A stretch of DNA of 64,000 bases, from assembly GCF_002104515.1 (NCBI RefSeq), contig NZ_NBOE01000010.1, positions 62,001 through 126,000 of the forward strand, given 5' to 3'. This stretch comes from Colwellia polaris. Its GTDB lineage: Bacteria; Pseudomonadota; Gammaproteobacteria; Enterobacterales; Alteromonadaceae. This document shows positions 17,494 to 28,710 of the stretch, one piece after another; the stretch's first letter is position 1; each line of letters opens with the position of its first letter. Made by a program: the position numbers and the translations under genes. The notes below the pieces were generated by a model. It searched no databases, had not been told where the DNA came from, and saw nothing but the letters and a program-made list of their open reading frames with translations.

Positions 17494-18015
17494 ATGTCAC
17501 AAGTAAGAGTAACGCCATGGCAAGATGGCGATGAAGCCCCAGCCGAACTACTAGCCGAAATGCAAGGTCGTCGTCCAAACGGTGAACTAATAGGCATAGA
17601 TAGAGTACTACTAAAAAGCTTTCCTTTAGCTAAAGGCTGGAACGAGTTGCTAGGGCGCGTTAGAGCAAACTTTGGCTTATCGCTTGAGTACCGCGAACTT
17701 ATTATGCTGCGTGTAGCGGTATTAAACAAAGCCGATTTTGAATGGAATGTGCACTACCCTGCATACATACAAGCTGGCGGTACCGATGAAAAAGCAACTG
17801 CACTTAAAAGCGTGGTAGTAAATGCTGAATTATTCTCTGAGCAGGAGCTGGCTCTGCTTGAACTTACTGAGCAATCAACCACTAAAGTAAATGTTGATGG
17901 CGGCGTTATTGAGCGTTTAAAAGCGCTATTTGGGGAAACGCAAACTGTAGAAGCTGTAGCAACTGTTGCTGCTTACAACATGGTATCGCGCTTTTTAGTG
18001 GCGTTAGACATTTAA
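17494..18015 (+). CDS. carboxymuconolactone decarboxylase/AhpD-like family protein
   Basis: A 173-residue CMD-family protein. LSLEYRELIMLRVAVLNKADFEWNVHYPAYIQAG carries the family's EW-x2-H element but lacks the CxxC of AhpD, so a thiol-peroxidase role is unlikely and it resembles the non-redox CMD group. EAVATVAAYNMVSRFLVALDI is the closing helix. AGGAG precedes the ATG by about 9 bases. It starts an operon with the MFS gene 57 bp behind, and paired palindromes stand upstream. Confidence 0.8.
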   Translation: MSQVRVTPWQDGDEAPAELLAEMQGRRPNGELIGIDRVLLKSFPLAKGWNELLGRVRANFGLSLEYRELIMLRVAVLNKADFEWNVHYPAYIQAGGTDEKATALKSVVVNAELFSEQELALLELTEQSTTKVNVDGGVIERLKALFGETQTVEAVATVAAYNMVSRFLVALDI

Positions 18016-18072
18016 ATATATCAACCATAACCCTCTTTTTAGCTCCTTTAATACTTTTAGGAAAGTGAAACC

Positions 18073-19302
18073 ATGCCAAAATTAAACGCTATAGACTCAG
18101 ATATATTTGAGCCGAGCGACCCTCAAGTTCAAACCTCTAACTTATGGCGTTTAATGTTAGCGCAGGCACTTTCTGGAGCTAATAGCGTTGTGCTGTATGC
18201 AACAGGTGCAGTAGTGGGGAGCTTGCTTGCTCCTACTGCACTTTTAGCCACATTACCTGTTTCTATTTTTGTTTTGGGCATGGCTTTGTGTGTTTTACCC
18301 GCCGGTGAATTAGCACGAAAATATGGGCGACGTGCAGCATTTATGGCAGGAACTGGCGCTGGTGTTTTAACCGGGCTAATAGCTGCTATTGGGTTGTATA
18401 TAGACAGCTTTTGGCTGTACTGTTTATCTGCGCTGTTGGGCGGCGCTTATGCGGCAGTGGCCTTGTCTTTTCGGTTTGCTGCAACCGATGGCGTGCCCGA
18501 AAATAAGCGCCCGCAAGCGCTTTCTATGGTAATGGCAGGGGGCGTAGCCGCAGGTATTATTGGCTCGCAGTTAGTCACGCATACCATGCACCTTTGGTCA
18601 GACAAAATGTTTGCTGCCACATTTATAGCGCAAGCCATTGTTGCGGCTCTAGCTGGTGTTATTTTGTTTGGAGTTAAATTAACTAAGCCAGCAGCAAATC
18701 AAGCATATTTAGGAAGGCCATTGAGCACAATTGCCCTGCAACCACGTTTTATAAGCGCGGTTATTTGTGGAGCTGCGTCGTATATGGTGATGAATTTTTT
18801 GATGACATCGGCACCTCTGGCAATGCATATGCACGGGCATAGCCAAGAGTCAGCCAATTTAGGAATGCAGTGGCATGTTATTGCTATGTATGCACCTAGC
18901 TTTTTTACCGGCAAACTCATTGCACTTTTTGGCGCTGCTCGTATTTCTATTTTTGGTATTATTTTAACCGCAATATCAGCAGCTATAGGATTTTTAGGCG
19001 AAGGTGTATATCACTTTTACGCGTTGTTAATTTTGTTAGGCATAGGTTGGAACTTTGGCTTTTTAGGAGCATCAGCATTGGTGCTCGAAACTCACAAACC
19101 AGAGGAAAAAAACCGCGCTCAATCGTTTAGTGACTTTATTGTATTTGGCTTAATGGCTGTGGGTTCTTTTTCATCGGGTGGGTTATTAAGTGCTTACGGT
19201 TGGCACACCGTTTTGTGGGCATCTTTTGTGCCTTTATTACTGGCGGTTATTGTTTTGATATTCACAAAAAAATATCAGATAAGATCTGCTCAAAAAGGGT
19301 AA
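18073..19302 (+). CDS. MFS transporter
   Basis: A 409-residue inner-membrane transporter with about 12 hydrophobic segments. GELARKYGRRAAFMAG after helix 2 is the MFS loop motif, and ALSMVMAGGVAAGIIGSQL lies in helix 5. The C-terminal half has the matching six helices and a short cytoplasmic end rich in basic residues. It probably exports or imports a small molecule in step with the AhpD-like gene ahead of it. The substrate is unknown; drug-efflux-type annotation would be speculative. Confidence 0.85.
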   Translation: MPKLNAIDSDIFEPSDPQVQTSNLWRLMLAQALSGANSVVLYATGAVVGSLLAPTALLATLPVSIFVLGMALCVLPAGELARKYGRRAAFMAGTGAGVLTGLIAAIGLYIDSFWLYCLSALLGGAYAAVALSFRFAATDGVPENKRPQALSMVMAGGVAAGIIGSQLVTHTMHLWSDKMFAATFIAQAIVAALAGVILFGVKLTKPAANQAYLGRPLSTIALQPRFISAVICGAASYMVMNFLMTSAPLAMHMHGHSQESANLGMQWHVIAMYAPSFFTGKLIALFGAARISIFGIILTAISAAIGFLGEGVYHFYALLILLGIGWNFGFLGASALVLETHKPEEKNRAQSFSDFIVFGLMAVGSFSSGGLLSAYGWHTVLWASFVPLLLAVIVLIFTKKYQIRSAQKG

Positions 19303-19388
19303 AAGCAAGTTTTACAAGTAAACTAGCTAGTGCCCTTTGTTATCGGCACTAGAATTTATGCAAACGTTAGGAAAGTGCGTAGGGTAAG

Positions 19389-19850
19389 TTATATCTTTTT
19401 CGACATCACAATAGCGTCTTCATAGCCAAATCCGCTGTTACTTGGGTAGTAACCGGTTCTTCGTGATATTTCTTTAAAACCTTGATTGATATAAAGCATT
19501 TGAGCACTAATGTTTTTTGCTCGCACTTCTAAGAAAATCGTTGAAGTAGTAAGCTGTTTACAATGTTTAAAAAACTGTAGTAATAATGCTTTACCATAGC
19601 CGCTACCTTGTTGCTCTGGGTCAACACAAATGTCCATCAAGGTAGATTCGCCAGCCACATGCTCCCCAACATAAAAGCCGACAATTACTTGGTCAACAAT
19701 TAAGTATTCACCAAAATATCGGCCATCAATACAGCTTCTAAATGTTTTTTCACTCCACGGATGTGGATGACAAGCAAGCTCGATTACCATAAGCTTTTCT
19801 ACTATTTCCTGCGTTACAGGGTGGAATGTGGTATTGGTTGCTTGTGTCAT
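19389..19850 (-). CDS. rimI: ribosomal protein bS18 alanine N-acetyltransferase
   Basis: A 153-residue GNAT acetyltransferase. HPHPWSEKTF (near residue 27), VDPEQQGSGYGKALLLQF (acetyl-CoA pyrophosphate loop) and LEVRAKNISAQMLYINQGFKEISRRTGYY match RimI, which acetylates the N-terminal alanine of ribosomal protein bS18. I chose the ATG at 19850: it overlaps the holD stop as ATGA, so translation is coupled. The frame opens a little further inside holD. The holD-rimI order is the same as in E. coli. Confidence 0.92.
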   Translation of the reverse strand: MTQATNTTFHPVTQEIVEKLMVIELACHPHPWSEKTFRSCIDGRYFGEYLIVDQVIVGFYVGEHVAGESTLMDICVDPEQQGSGYGKALLLQFFKHCKQLTTSTIFLEVRAKNISAQMLYINQGFKEISRRTGYYPSNSGFGYEDAIVMSKKI

Positions 19851-20335
19851 GTTGAACTTAAAGATCCTAGTGATTGCCATAAGGCTTTTTTTAATGCAGG
19901 TGAGTTAGCAAGTGTTGTTAAAACAGGGGTTTTAAGACAGTTATGTTTGAATTCAATCGCTGAATTTTCGCTGAATTGCCAATTAATAATACCGAGATCT
20001 ATTTGATCATTAGCAATCGATATATCAGCGCTGCTGGCGCCAATACTGAGAATAATGTCTTTAAAAAGTTGCTGTTTAAGTAAAACATCTAAGTCTATGG
20101 CTACTTTATCGCTGATGCTCGTCTGTTGAGTTTGGCTAGGGTTAGAATCAGAATGTACTACCGATGAAGCTGATGTATTTTCAGGTGCAGAGCTAGCCTG
20201 GTCGATTTCATTGCTATTTTTCTTGCTTTGCACAGCGTTTGATGAAGTTGAGCTAGTGTTGGTCAACTCACGTCTTTGCCAAACAGTAATGCCCATGGCT
20301 TGTAATATATTAAACTGTCGTTTGTTAATGCTCAT
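19847..20335 (-). CDS. holD: DNA polymerase III psi subunit
   Basis: A 162-residue protein. FNILQAMGITVWQRRE near the start corresponds to LQQLGITQWSLRR of E. coli HolD, the segment that binds chi (HolC); NSPALKKALWQSLGSL near the end corresponds to NPTARAALWQQI. Psi links SSB-bound chi to the clamp loader. Between these lies a serine/threonine/glutamine-rich, low-complexity stretch (about residues 26-80) that makes the protein longer than the usual 137. The overlap with rimI supports the call. The short repeat 20340-20499 begins 5 bp upstream of the start codon. Confidence 0.85.
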   Translation of the reverse strand: MSINKRQFNILQAMGITVWQRRELTNTSSTSSNAVQSKKNSNEIDQASSAPENTSASSVVHSDSNPSQTQQTSISDKVAIDLDVLLKQQLFKDIILSIGASSADISIANDQIDLGIINWQFSENSAIEFKHNCLKTPVLTTLANSPALKKALWQSLGSLSST

Positions 20336-20339
20336 ATTA

Positions 20340-20499
20340 ATACCAATTGAAATAAATAATCGATCATTTTAAGGCGGTTTAAATCGTCAATAACTGTGTT
20401 GTTTTCAATCCCAATAGCCCGCTATTACTCAATCAAACGCCTTATTCTTGAACAATTATCCTCGCTTAAAATTGGTCAATAACTTATTACATTTGGTAT
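20340..20499 (+). mobile_element. MITE-like repeat family A, full copy A1
   Basis: A 160-bp non-coding unit beginning ATACCAATTGAAATAA and ending TTATTACATTTGGTAT, imperfect inverted ends (12 of 16). It contains the 9-bp direct repeat TCAATAACT at 20387-20395 and 20476-20484. It shares the first ~90 bp with 58728-58819 and both ends with 61637-61707. It forms the immediate upstream region of holD. The gap 20500-20690 beyond it shows no feature. Confidence 0.75.
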
Positions 20500-20690
20500 A
20501 ATTTAGCTATGGTTAAAATCACGGTTATCATGACAGAATTTTTAAATGGGAAAAACTAGAATCTGCAAAAGTAGAGCAATTAGCTGACAAAACGACAGAT
20601 TATGTCATTTGAGATTAAGACCCCAACACCGTAACCTAAAAAAGTATAAAAGATGATGTAAGACGGTAAGATAGAAAGTAATACAGAGAA

Positions 20691-20708
20691 TAGTATAAAT
20701 TAATACTA
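20691..20708 (-). terminator. hairpin after tRNA-Trp
   Basis: TAGTATAAATTAATACTA has perfect 6-bp arms and lies 11 bp past the tRNA 3' end, with TTTTCTTTTC on the minus strand between them. Confidence 0.5.
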
Positions 20709-20718
20709 GAAAAGAAAA

Positions 20719-20795
20719 TGGCAGGGGTGGAGAGATTCGAACTCCCAACCGTCGGTTTTGGAGACCGCTGTTCTACCAATTGGAACTACACCCCT
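20719..20795 (-). tRNA. trnW: tRNA-Trp (anticodon CCA)
   Basis: The reverse strand reads AGGGGTGTAGTTC, an anticodon arm with CTCCAAA (anticodon CCA), then GGGAGTTCGAATCTCTCC as T arm and an acceptor end CACCCCTGCCA, so the CCA tail is encoded. The 7-bp acceptor stem AGGGGTG/CACCCCT is perfect. Length is 77 nt, one more than E. coli tRNA-Trp because of one extra base in the D region (GTTCCAATTGG). It stands alone between holD and aceK, not beside tuf/secE. Confidence 0.95.
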
Positions 20796-20923
20796 GCAAC
20801 GGATTCGAATTATACTGATGCCAAGCCAAAGGTAAAGCGCAATTTTAAAATAAATGACCGTTCGGCTAAATAAACAGCACATTTACGCATTTTTACACTT
20901 TATCAAGTGGTTTTGTTGGTTTA

Positions 20924-22660
20924 TTAGCCAGCTCGCCAATAACAAAAGCGCGACTTCTCAGGATATGGGTAAACATCAGCAAATACGCCTTTGGCAACAT
21001 TGGCTTGGCAGTCTTGCCAATACTTTGCCTCTAATAGATTAGCATGATGACCTAAAAAGGCTTGTCGGTAGCGGTTGTTTGCTAGGGCAAAGGTTGCTAT
21101 TTCTTCTGGGAATACATCGCCAGGGGCTACCGAGTACCATGGCTCGGCCGCATAAATTTGTTCTTCTGTTACAGGTTCTGGCTTAACGCGAAAGTTAACT
21201 TCGTTCATGTAAGTTATTTCATCATAATCATAAAAAATAACCCGTCCGTGTCGAGTAACACCAAAATTTTTCAGTAACATATCACCAGGAAATATATCAG
21301 CGGCAATTAATTGTTTAATGGCTTTGCCGTAGCCATACATTGCGCTGTCAATTTGTTCATCAGTGGCTTTGGCTAAATATAAATTAAGCGGGGTCATTTT
21401 ACGTTCTATGTACATATGTTTAATGATCACTAAATTATCTTCATATCGGAGCAACGATGGGGCAACCGTAGTTAATTCGTCAAGCAGCTCTTCTGAAAAA
21501 CGGTCTTTAGGAAAGGCAACTTCTGAATATTCCATGGTATCGGCCATTCTGCCTACTCGATCATGTAGCTTAACTAAGCGATACTTGCCTTTAACGTCGT
21601 CTCTACTCATATTTTTACTGGGTGAGAATTTATCTTTAATAATTTTAAAAACATAAGGATAAGAAGGCAGCATAAATACTGACATGACCATGCCTTTAAT
21701 GCCCGGTGCTAGTTCAAGTTTGTCGTCGCTGTTTTCAAGATGATTTAAAAACTCACGATAAAACTGTGTTTTGCCTTGCTTATGAAAACCAATGGCAGAA
21801 TATAAGTCAGCACTAGTTTTGTGAGGGATCAAGCGACTTAAAAACTCAACTAGGGCTCGCGGGTGCTGACAATTCACAAAGAAGTAAGCTCGAGCAAAAC
21901 CAAATACTACAGCCATGTGCTCACCTTTTGTGATTAAGGCATCGATAAATAGCCCGTCTTTTTCGGTGTTTAGCAAAGAGATAATAAATGGTGTTTCGCC
22001 TGCTGGTGAAATTACTCGTCCGATAATATAGGCACCCTTATTGCGATAAAAAACAGAATCTAAAATATCGAATTGTAAATCTGAAGGTTTATAGTGTGTT
22101 TTATCCGCTTGTTTACGAAACTTAGCAATTAGAGTATTAATATCTTTTTTTAAGTGAGCAAAAGGTACAGAAAAATTTCTGCTTTGCATGATTTTACTGA
22201 TGGTTTTAAATAAGCCTTGTTCTTCAGGGAAATAACTGGTGTATATGGTTGGCGTAGGCAATGCATCTAAGCGTGTTGCCGTTGACTGCACAAAAATATA
22301 AGCATTGTGGTAATACTCGCGATCAAATAAATGACAAAAAATAGAATTGTAAAAGCTTTCGGCTAGTTCTGGTTGTGGGTGCTTACTTAGCAACTCGATA
22401 TAACAACTTTTAACGATTTTCCAAAGTTGGTCATCAAGTTCGCCGATGGCAAAGCCTTCTTTAAGTGTTGCGAGTGTTTCGTCTATGCGCTGGTCGTAAA
22501 AGTCGGTACGATCTTTTGCGGCAATTTGTATCTCGCGCCATAGGCGAAGTTCAAAGCGTTGCTTTGCAGTTTGTGTAATTTCACTATAAAGATAAATATG
22601 ACGTTCAAAGCCGTTGATGATAGTTTTTGCGATGGCGAAAGCGAGATTTTTCATAAGCAT
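20924..22660 (-). CDS. aceK: isocitrate dehydrogenase kinase/phosphatase
   Basis: A 578-residue protein matching AceK, which switches isocitrate dehydrogenase off and on by phosphorylation and so steers carbon into the glyoxylate shunt. Seen: LFYRNK-like VFYRNKGAYIIGRVISP, VFGFARAYFFVN, APGIKGMVMSVFMLPSYPYVFKIIKDKF (ATP-binding region), DRVGRMADTMEYSEV, YIERKMTPLN, and GDMLLKNFGVTRHGRVIFYDYDEI (catalytic loop). The first codon is 22660 or 22654 (second Met). aceA/aceB are not next to it, unlike in E. coli, so it is probably transcribed alone. Confidence 0.97.
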   Translation of the reverse strand: MLMKNLAFAIAKTIINGFERHIYLYSEITQTAKQRFELRLWREIQIAAKDRTDFYDQRIDETLATLKEGFAIGELDDQLWKIVKSCYIELLSKHPQPELAESFYNSIFCHLFDREYYHNAYIFVQSTATRLDALPTPTIYTSYFPEEQGLFKTISKIMQSRNFSVPFAHLKKDINTLIAKFRKQADKTHYKPSDLQFDILDSVFYRNKGAYIIGRVISPAGETPFIISLLNTEKDGLFIDALITKGEHMAVVFGFARAYFFVNCQHPRALVEFLSRLIPHKTSADLYSAIGFHKQGKTQFYREFLNHLENSDDKLELAPGIKGMVMSVFMLPSYPYVFKIIKDKFSPSKNMSRDDVKGKYRLVKLHDRVGRMADTMEYSEVAFPKDRFSEELLDELTTVAPSLLRYEDNLVIIKHMYIERKMTPLNLYLAKATDEQIDSAMYGYGKAIKQLIAADIFPGDMLLKNFGVTRHGRVIFYDYDEITYMNEVNFRVKPEPVTEEQIYAAEPWYSVAPGDVFPEEIATFALANNRYRQAFLGHHANLLEAKYWQDCQANVAKGVFADVYPYPEKSRFCYWRAG

Positions 22661-22900
22661 ATCTTCGTTAGTTGTTTGATTTCAGCATACGTTAAAATGA
22701 ATCATTTAGGTGATTATTTTTAAACTATAGTCGCTATTTATTATCGTGATACCTTGAACAAAAAAAACGTGTGATATTACAGAGCTAAACAAGGATATTT
22801 GGTGAAATAATGAGACTGAGTTATTCAAGTTAATGCTTGCTATTCGTGCCGTGCAGCACTAAAATTACGCGTTTTTTATCTATAAACTAGTTTATTACTC

Positions 22901-23959
22901 ATGCGCGTTGCTGATTTTTCATTTGAATTACCCGAAGAGCTTATCGCTCGTTACCCAAAAGCCAATCGTTCAGCTAGTCGTTTAATGACGCTAAACGGTA
23001 ATAGCGGTGAACGTAAAGATGAATCTTTTACAGATTTGATTAACCATTTAGAAGCTGGCGATTTATTGGTATTTAACAATACTCGTGTTATTCCTGCTCG
23101 CATGTTTGGTCAAAAGGACAGCGGTGGAAAGTTAGAAGTATTAGTCGAGAGGCTACTCGACGAGCATCGAGTGTTAGCGCATATTCGCTGTAGTAAATCA
23201 CCTAAACCAGGCAGTGAAATATTATTAGAAGGTAAAGTTAAAGCGACAATGGTTGCTCGACATGACGCACTTTTTGAGCTTGAATTTCATGGTGAACAGT
23301 CCGTTTTATCAATATTAGACGACGTTGGCCACATGCCATTACCGCCTTATATTGACCGTCCAGATGAAGACAGCGACCGAGAACGTTATCAAACCGTTTA
23401 TAACGAAAAGCCAGGCGCGGTAGCTGCTCCTACAGCCGGCTTGCATTTTGATGATGCGTTAATGGCGCAACTAAAAGCGAAAGGTGTGGATTTTGCTTTT
23501 GTAACTTTGCATGTTGGCGCGGGAACTTTTCAACCAGTAAAAGTTGATGAAGTGGCTGACCATATTATGCATGCTGAATACGTCGAGGTTCCGGCTAGCG
23601 TTGTTACACAAATTGAGCAAACTAAGGCAAATGGCAAGCGCGTTATCGCGGTAGGCACAACGTCGGTGCGTTCTTTAGAAAGCGCGGCAAAAGTTGCCAA
23701 AGAAAAGGGTAGACCTTTTAGTGAGTTTTATGGTGATACCGATATTTTTATTACTCCAGGCTATGAATTTCAGATTGTTGATGCGTTGATCACTAATTTT
23801 CATTTGTCTGAATCAACGTTATTAATGTTAGTGAGTGCTTTTTCGGGTTATGAAAACATAATGGCTGCATATAAACATGCTGTTGAACAAGAGTATCGTT
23901 TTTTCAGTTACGGCGATGCTATGTTGTTAACGAAGAAAGAGCTAACGTCAGACAAGTAA
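22901..23959 (+). CDS. queA: S-adenosylmethionine:tRNA ribosyltransferase-isomerase
   Basis: A 352-residue protein that adds the cyclopentene ring precursor to preQ1 in tRNA during queuosine synthesis. [19 protein letters not shown] at the start, [38 protein letters not shown] and [17 protein letters not shown] are family signatures. The ATG at 22901 fits the family N-terminus. It opens the conserved run queA-tgt-yajC-secD-secF on the plus strand. Confidence 0.97.
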   Translation: MRVADFSFELPEELIARYPKANRSASRLMTLNGNSGERKDESFTDLINHLEAGDLLVFNNTRVIPARMFGQKDSGGKLEVLVERLLDEHRVLAHIRCSKSPKPGSEILLEGKVKATMVARHDALFELEFHGEQSVLSILDDVGHMPLPPYIDRPDEDSDRERYQTVYNEKPGAVAAPTAGLHFDDALMAQLKAKGVDFAFVTLHVGAGTFQPVKVDEVADHIMHAEYVEVPASVVTQIEQTKANGKRVIAVGTTSVRSLESAAKVAKEKGRPFSEFYGDTDIFITPGYEFQIVDALITNFHLSESTLLMLVSAFSGYENIMAAYKHAVEQEYRFFSYGDAMLLTKKELTSDK

Positions 23960-24022
23960 AAAATTAATCATTACAAGTAGAGTTAGCTTGCGTGCTAACA
24001 CTTTAAACGAAAAAGCTGCTAG

Positions 24023-25222
<1,200 letters not shown>

Positions 25223-25283
25223 AATAAAAAATTTAAACCATCACTTTATAAAATTTAATTAGAAACAATAACAAGAGGTATTT

Positions 25284-25619
25284 ATGAGTTTATTTATTAG
25301 TCAAGCCCACGCTGCTGCTGCACCTGCTCAAGGCGCTGATGGTATGTCAATGTTGATCATGCTAGCGGTATTTGGTTTAGTGTTTTACTTTATGATTTAT
25401 CGTCCACAAGCAAAACGTGTGAAAGAGCATAAAAGCTTAATGTCTGAGTTATCAAAAGGTGATGAAGTACTTACACAAGGTGGCATTGTAGGTAAAATTG
25501 TTAAAGTTTCTGACGAAAAAGACTTTATTGTAGTTAGCATTGCTGAAGGTACTGAAGTAACAGTACAAAAAGGTGCTGTTAATGCGGTATTACCTAAAGG
25601 TACAATGAAGTCTCTATAA
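25284..25619 (+). CDS. yajC: preprotein translocase accessory subunit YajC
   Basis: A 111-residue protein with one transmembrane segment (about residues 22-43, MLIMLAVFGLVFYFMIYRPQ) and a cytoplasmic tail with KGDEVLTQGGIVGKIVKV, the YajC signature. It joins SecDF in the Sec holotranslocon. Its place between tgt and secD is conserved. AAGAGG precedes the start codon. Confidence 0.96.
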   Translation: MSLFISQAHAAAAPAQGADGMSMLIMLAVFGLVFYFMIYRPQAKRVKEHKSLMSELSKGDEVLTQGGIVGKIVKVSDEKDFIVVSIAEGTEVTVQKGAVNAVLPKGTMKSL

Positions 25620-25650
25620 GAGGTTTTGTTGGCTTTTCGCTATAATTTTG

Positions 25651-25688
25651 AAAGGTGCTCATTGATAGATTTCAATAGAGTGCCTTTT
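25651..25688 (+). terminator. imperfect hairpin with T-run between yajC and secD
   Basis: AAAGGTGCTC and GAGTGCCTTT can pair with two mismatched or wobble positions, followed by TTTTG. It may reduce read-through from yajC into secD or be an attenuator. Confidence 0.4.
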
Positions 25689-25788
25689 GTAATTTATGGC
25701 GTTAGCGATAATAAAATTATAATAAACTTTCGCGTTTGCATTTATCTAAGTGTTGTTGCGTGATTCAAAAAGAAAATAGGGTGATATT

Positions 25789-27636
25789 GTGTTAAACAAA
25801 TATCCATTATGGAAAACATTAATGGTGCTATTTATAGTTGCTATTGGTGCTTTGTATGCGTCTCCTAACCTTTATGGTGAAGATCCTGCGGTACAAATTT
25901 CTGGCTTGCGCGGTATAGAAACAAACGCTGCAACCTTAGACGTAGTTAAAGCGAAATTGGATGAGAGTAAAATTTCATACGCAAGTATCGAAATGGAAGG
26001 CGGTCAAATATTAGCTCGCTTTAAAGATACGGAACAACAACTACGTGCACGTGATTTACTAGATGAAAGCATTGGTGATGAATATTCTGTTGCTTTAAAC
26101 TTAACGCCTGCTACACCTGAATGGTTAGCTACTCTTGGCGGTACGCCAATGAAGTTAGGTTTAGATTTAAGTGGTGGTGTTAGCTTCTTAATGGAAGTTA
26201 ACATGAAAGAAGCCATTAATAAGGCGCAAGAGAGTTTAGTTGACGACTTTAGAACGGGTTTACGTGGTGAAAAAATCCGCTACCGTTCAGTAAAACAAGT
26301 TGATGACGCTATAGCTGTTAAATTTCGTAATATCGAAGATTTAGACCAAGCAGAATCTTTTTTAGAAAAGCAAAATCAAAGTTTATTATTTGTTAGCGAT
26401 GAAGATTCTTTAACGCTAACGGCTAGAATGACTGAGCAAAAATTAAAAGAAACACGCGAATATGCTCTTCAGCAAAACATAACGATTATTCGTAATCGTG
26501 TGAATGAGCTAGGTGTTGCTGAACCATTAGTTCAACGCCAAGGTCAAAAGCATATTGTTATTGAATTACCGGGTGTTCAAGATACTGCAAAAGCAAAAGA
26601 AATTTTAAACGCAACGGCAACTATTGAGTTTCGATTAGTTGATACTGATGGTGACTTAGGTGCGGCGCTTAACGGTCGTGTTCCGGGTAGTTCTCAGTTA
26701 TTAAAAGAGCGTAACGGCCAACCGGTATTATTGAAAAAACGTGTCATGCTAACGGGTGATCACATTGTTGATGCCGGTTCTAGCTTTGACGAATACAGCC
26801 GCCCACAAGTAAATATTACCTTGGACTCTGCTGGCGGTAGCAAAATGTCTAACGGCACTAAAAATAGCATTGGCAAGCCAATGGCGACTGTATTTATAGA
26901 ATACAAGCCCACTGATCGTGTTGATTCTGAAGGTAATACTGTTTTCGAAAAAGTTGAAGAAGTGATCAGTGTTGCTACGATTCAAGCTCGACTTGGTAAA
27001 ACCTTCCGTATTACCGGTGCTGGCAGCCAAGCTGAAGCACATAATTTAGCGCTATTGTTACGAGCTGGTGCGTTAATAGCGCCAATTCAAATAGTTGAAG
27101 AGCGTACAGTTGGACCTACATTAGGTGCAGAAAACGTTCAGCTAGGTTTCCAAGCCATTATGATGGGCTTTGGTTTAGTTTTCTTATTTATGCTGATTTA
27201 TTACCGTGCATTTGGTGTTGTTGCTAACTTAGCCCTAGGTGCTAACTTAGTACTTATTGTTGGTGTTATGTCGATGATCCCAGGCGCAACATTAACCCTA
27301 CCAGGTATGGCTGGTATTGTATTAACTGTTGGTATGGCCGTAGATGCAAACGTACTTATTTTTGAGCGTATTCGTGAAGAAATACGAGCAGGTAAATCGG
27401 TGCAACAATCAATTCATCAAGGTTACGATGCTGCTTTCTCAACCATTATTGACGCCAACATTACCACGTTAATTGCTGCGCTGATTTTATTCGCCGTTGG
27501 TACCGGGCCGATTAAAGGTTTTGCGGTAACATTATCAATTGGTATTCTTACCTCAATGTTTACTGCTGTAGTGGGTACTCGAACAGTTGTTAACGCTGTT
27601 TGGGGTGGTAAACGTCTCGACAAATTGTCAATATAA
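25789..27636 (+). CDS. secD: protein translocase subunit SecD
   Basis: A 615-residue RND-like subunit of the Sec machinery that uses the proton gradient to help release exported proteins. It has a first helix (about residues 8-25), the P1 periplasmic domain with [15 protein letters not shown], the repeated segment [21 protein letters not shown], and a five-helix C-terminal bundle with [14 protein letters not shown]. The start is GTG at 25789. It is 12 bp ahead of secF and co-transcribed. Length matches the E. coli protein. Confidence 0.97.
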   Translation: MLNKYPLWKTLMVLFIVAIGALYASPNLYGEDPAVQISGLRGIETNAATLDVVKAKLDESKISYASIEMEGGQILARFKDTEQQLRARDLLDESIGDEYSVALNLTPATPEWLATLGGTPMKLGLDLSGGVSFLMEVNMKEAINKAQESLVDDFRTGLRGEKIRYRSVKQVDDAIAVKFRNIEDLDQAESFLEKQNQSLLFVSDEDSLTLTARMTEQKLKETREYALQQNITIIRNRVNELGVAEPLVQRQGQKHIVIELPGVQDTAKAKEILNATATIEFRLVDTDGDLGAALNGRVPGSSQLLKERNGQPVLLKKRVMLTGDHIVDAGSSFDEYSRPQVNITLDSAGGSKMSNGTKNSIGKPMATVFIEYKPTDRVDSEGNTVFEKVEEVISVATIQARLGKTFRITGAGSQAEAHNLALLLRAGALIAPIQIVEERTVGPTLGAENVQLGFQAIMMGFGLVFLFMLIYYRAFGVVANLALGANLVLIVGVMSMIPGATLTLPGMAGIVLTVGMAVDANVLIFERIREEIRAGKSVQQSIHQGYDAAFSTIIDANITTLIAALILFAVGTGPIKGFAVTLSIGILTSMFTAVVGTRTVVNAVWGGKRLDKLSI

Positions 27637-27648
27637 GGCTTCAATAAT

Positions 27649-28596
27649 ATGCAAATTTTACAATTAAAAGAGACTGTTGCCTTTATGCGCTTCCGCAAAG
27701 TTGCGGTGGTATTTAGTCTTATTCTGATGGCTGCTTCTATTTTTTCATTAGCGACCAATAAACTTAACTTCGGTTTAGATTTTACCGGTGGTACCTTAAT
27801 CGAAGTTGGTTTTGAACAAGCGGCAGACCTGAACAAAATTCGCGCTATGATGGACTCAAACGGCTACGATGACGCTGTTGTGCAATTGTACGGTTCAAGT
27901 CGTGATGTAGTTATTCGTTTAGCAACGCGTGAAAACGTAAAAGCTGAAATGCTAGGTAACCAAGTACTTGATATTCTTCAAGCAGGTACCGGGCAAACTA
28001 TCGACATGCGTCGTATCGAGTTTGTTGGTGCAAGTGTTGGTGATGAACTAGCAGAGCAGGGCGGTTTAGCTATGCTAACGGCGCTTATCTGTATTTTGGT
28101 TTATGTTGCATTTCGTTTTGAATGGCGTTTTGCTTTAGGCTCGGTTATCGCATTATTTCATGATGTTTTACTTACCCTGGGCTTGTTTTCGGTTCTGCAA
28201 CTTGAATTTGATTTAACCGTACTAGCGGCAATATTAGCGGTAATAGGTTACTCACTTAACGATACTATTGTTGTCTCGGATCGTATTCGAGAAAACTTCA
28301 GAAAAGTGCGAGAAGGCACACCTGAAGATGTTATTAATATCTCGTTAACGCAAACATTATCACGTACGGTTATTACCTCAATTACTACGCTATTAGTACT
28401 TGCTGCTTTATTCTTTAAAGGTGGAGCATTAATACATGGTTTTGCTACGGCATTACTTTTAGGTGTTTTTGTTGGTACTTATTCATCTGTTTATGTTGCT
28501 AGCTCGGTTGCATTAGCATTAGGTATTTCGAAAGAAGACTTAATTCCTGAAGTAATTGAAAAAGAAGGCGCTGATCAAGAAGAAATGAGACCTTAA
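27649..28596 (+). CDS. secF: protein translocase subunit SecF
   Basis: A 315-residue partner of SecD. LNFGLDFTGGTLIEVGF near residue 40 is the SecF signature, RRIEFVGASVGDELAEQG precedes the helix bundle, and GYSLNDTIVVSDRIRENFRK holds the helix-4 asparagine/aspartate pair. Six transmembrane helices are expected. A strong terminator follows 53 bp after the stop and ends the queA-secF block. Confidence 0.97.
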   Translation: MQILQLKETVAFMRFRKVAVVFSLILMAASIFSLATNKLNFGLDFTGGTLIEVGFEQAADLNKIRAMMDSNGYDDAVVQLYGSSRDVVIRLATRENVKAEMLGNQVLDILQAGTGQTIDMRRIEFVGASVGDELAEQGGLAMLTALICILVYVAFRFEWRFALGSVIALFHDVLLTLGLFSVLQLEFDLTVLAAILAVIGYSLNDTIVVSDRIRENFRKVREGTPEDVINISLTQTLSRTVITSITTLLVLAALFFKGGALIHGFATALLLGVFVGTYSSVYVASSVALALGISKEDLIPEVIEKEGADQEEMRP

Positions 28597-28648
28597 TAAA
28601 CTTAAGGGTTTAGCTTTCTAGGTTTTTAAGACTCAGTGTTCTAAAAAT

Positions 28649-28680
28649 AAAAACGGCTCGCATTATGCGAGCCGTTTTTT
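28649..28680 (+). terminator. rho-independent terminator after secF
   Basis: AAAACGGCTCGCA and TGCGAGCCGTTTT form a perfect 13-bp stem with a 3-base loop, followed by TTT. A-runs on the other side allow it also to end the TPR gene arriving from the minus strand. Confidence 0.92.
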
Positions 28681-28710
28681 ATTAGCAATCATTAATGTAT
28701 ATTTACAGCT

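Noticed and set aside
27423-27836. 137-codon reverse frame over the secD/secF junction
   Set aside because: Antisense shadow of two well-conserved coding genes; no homology or ribosome site.
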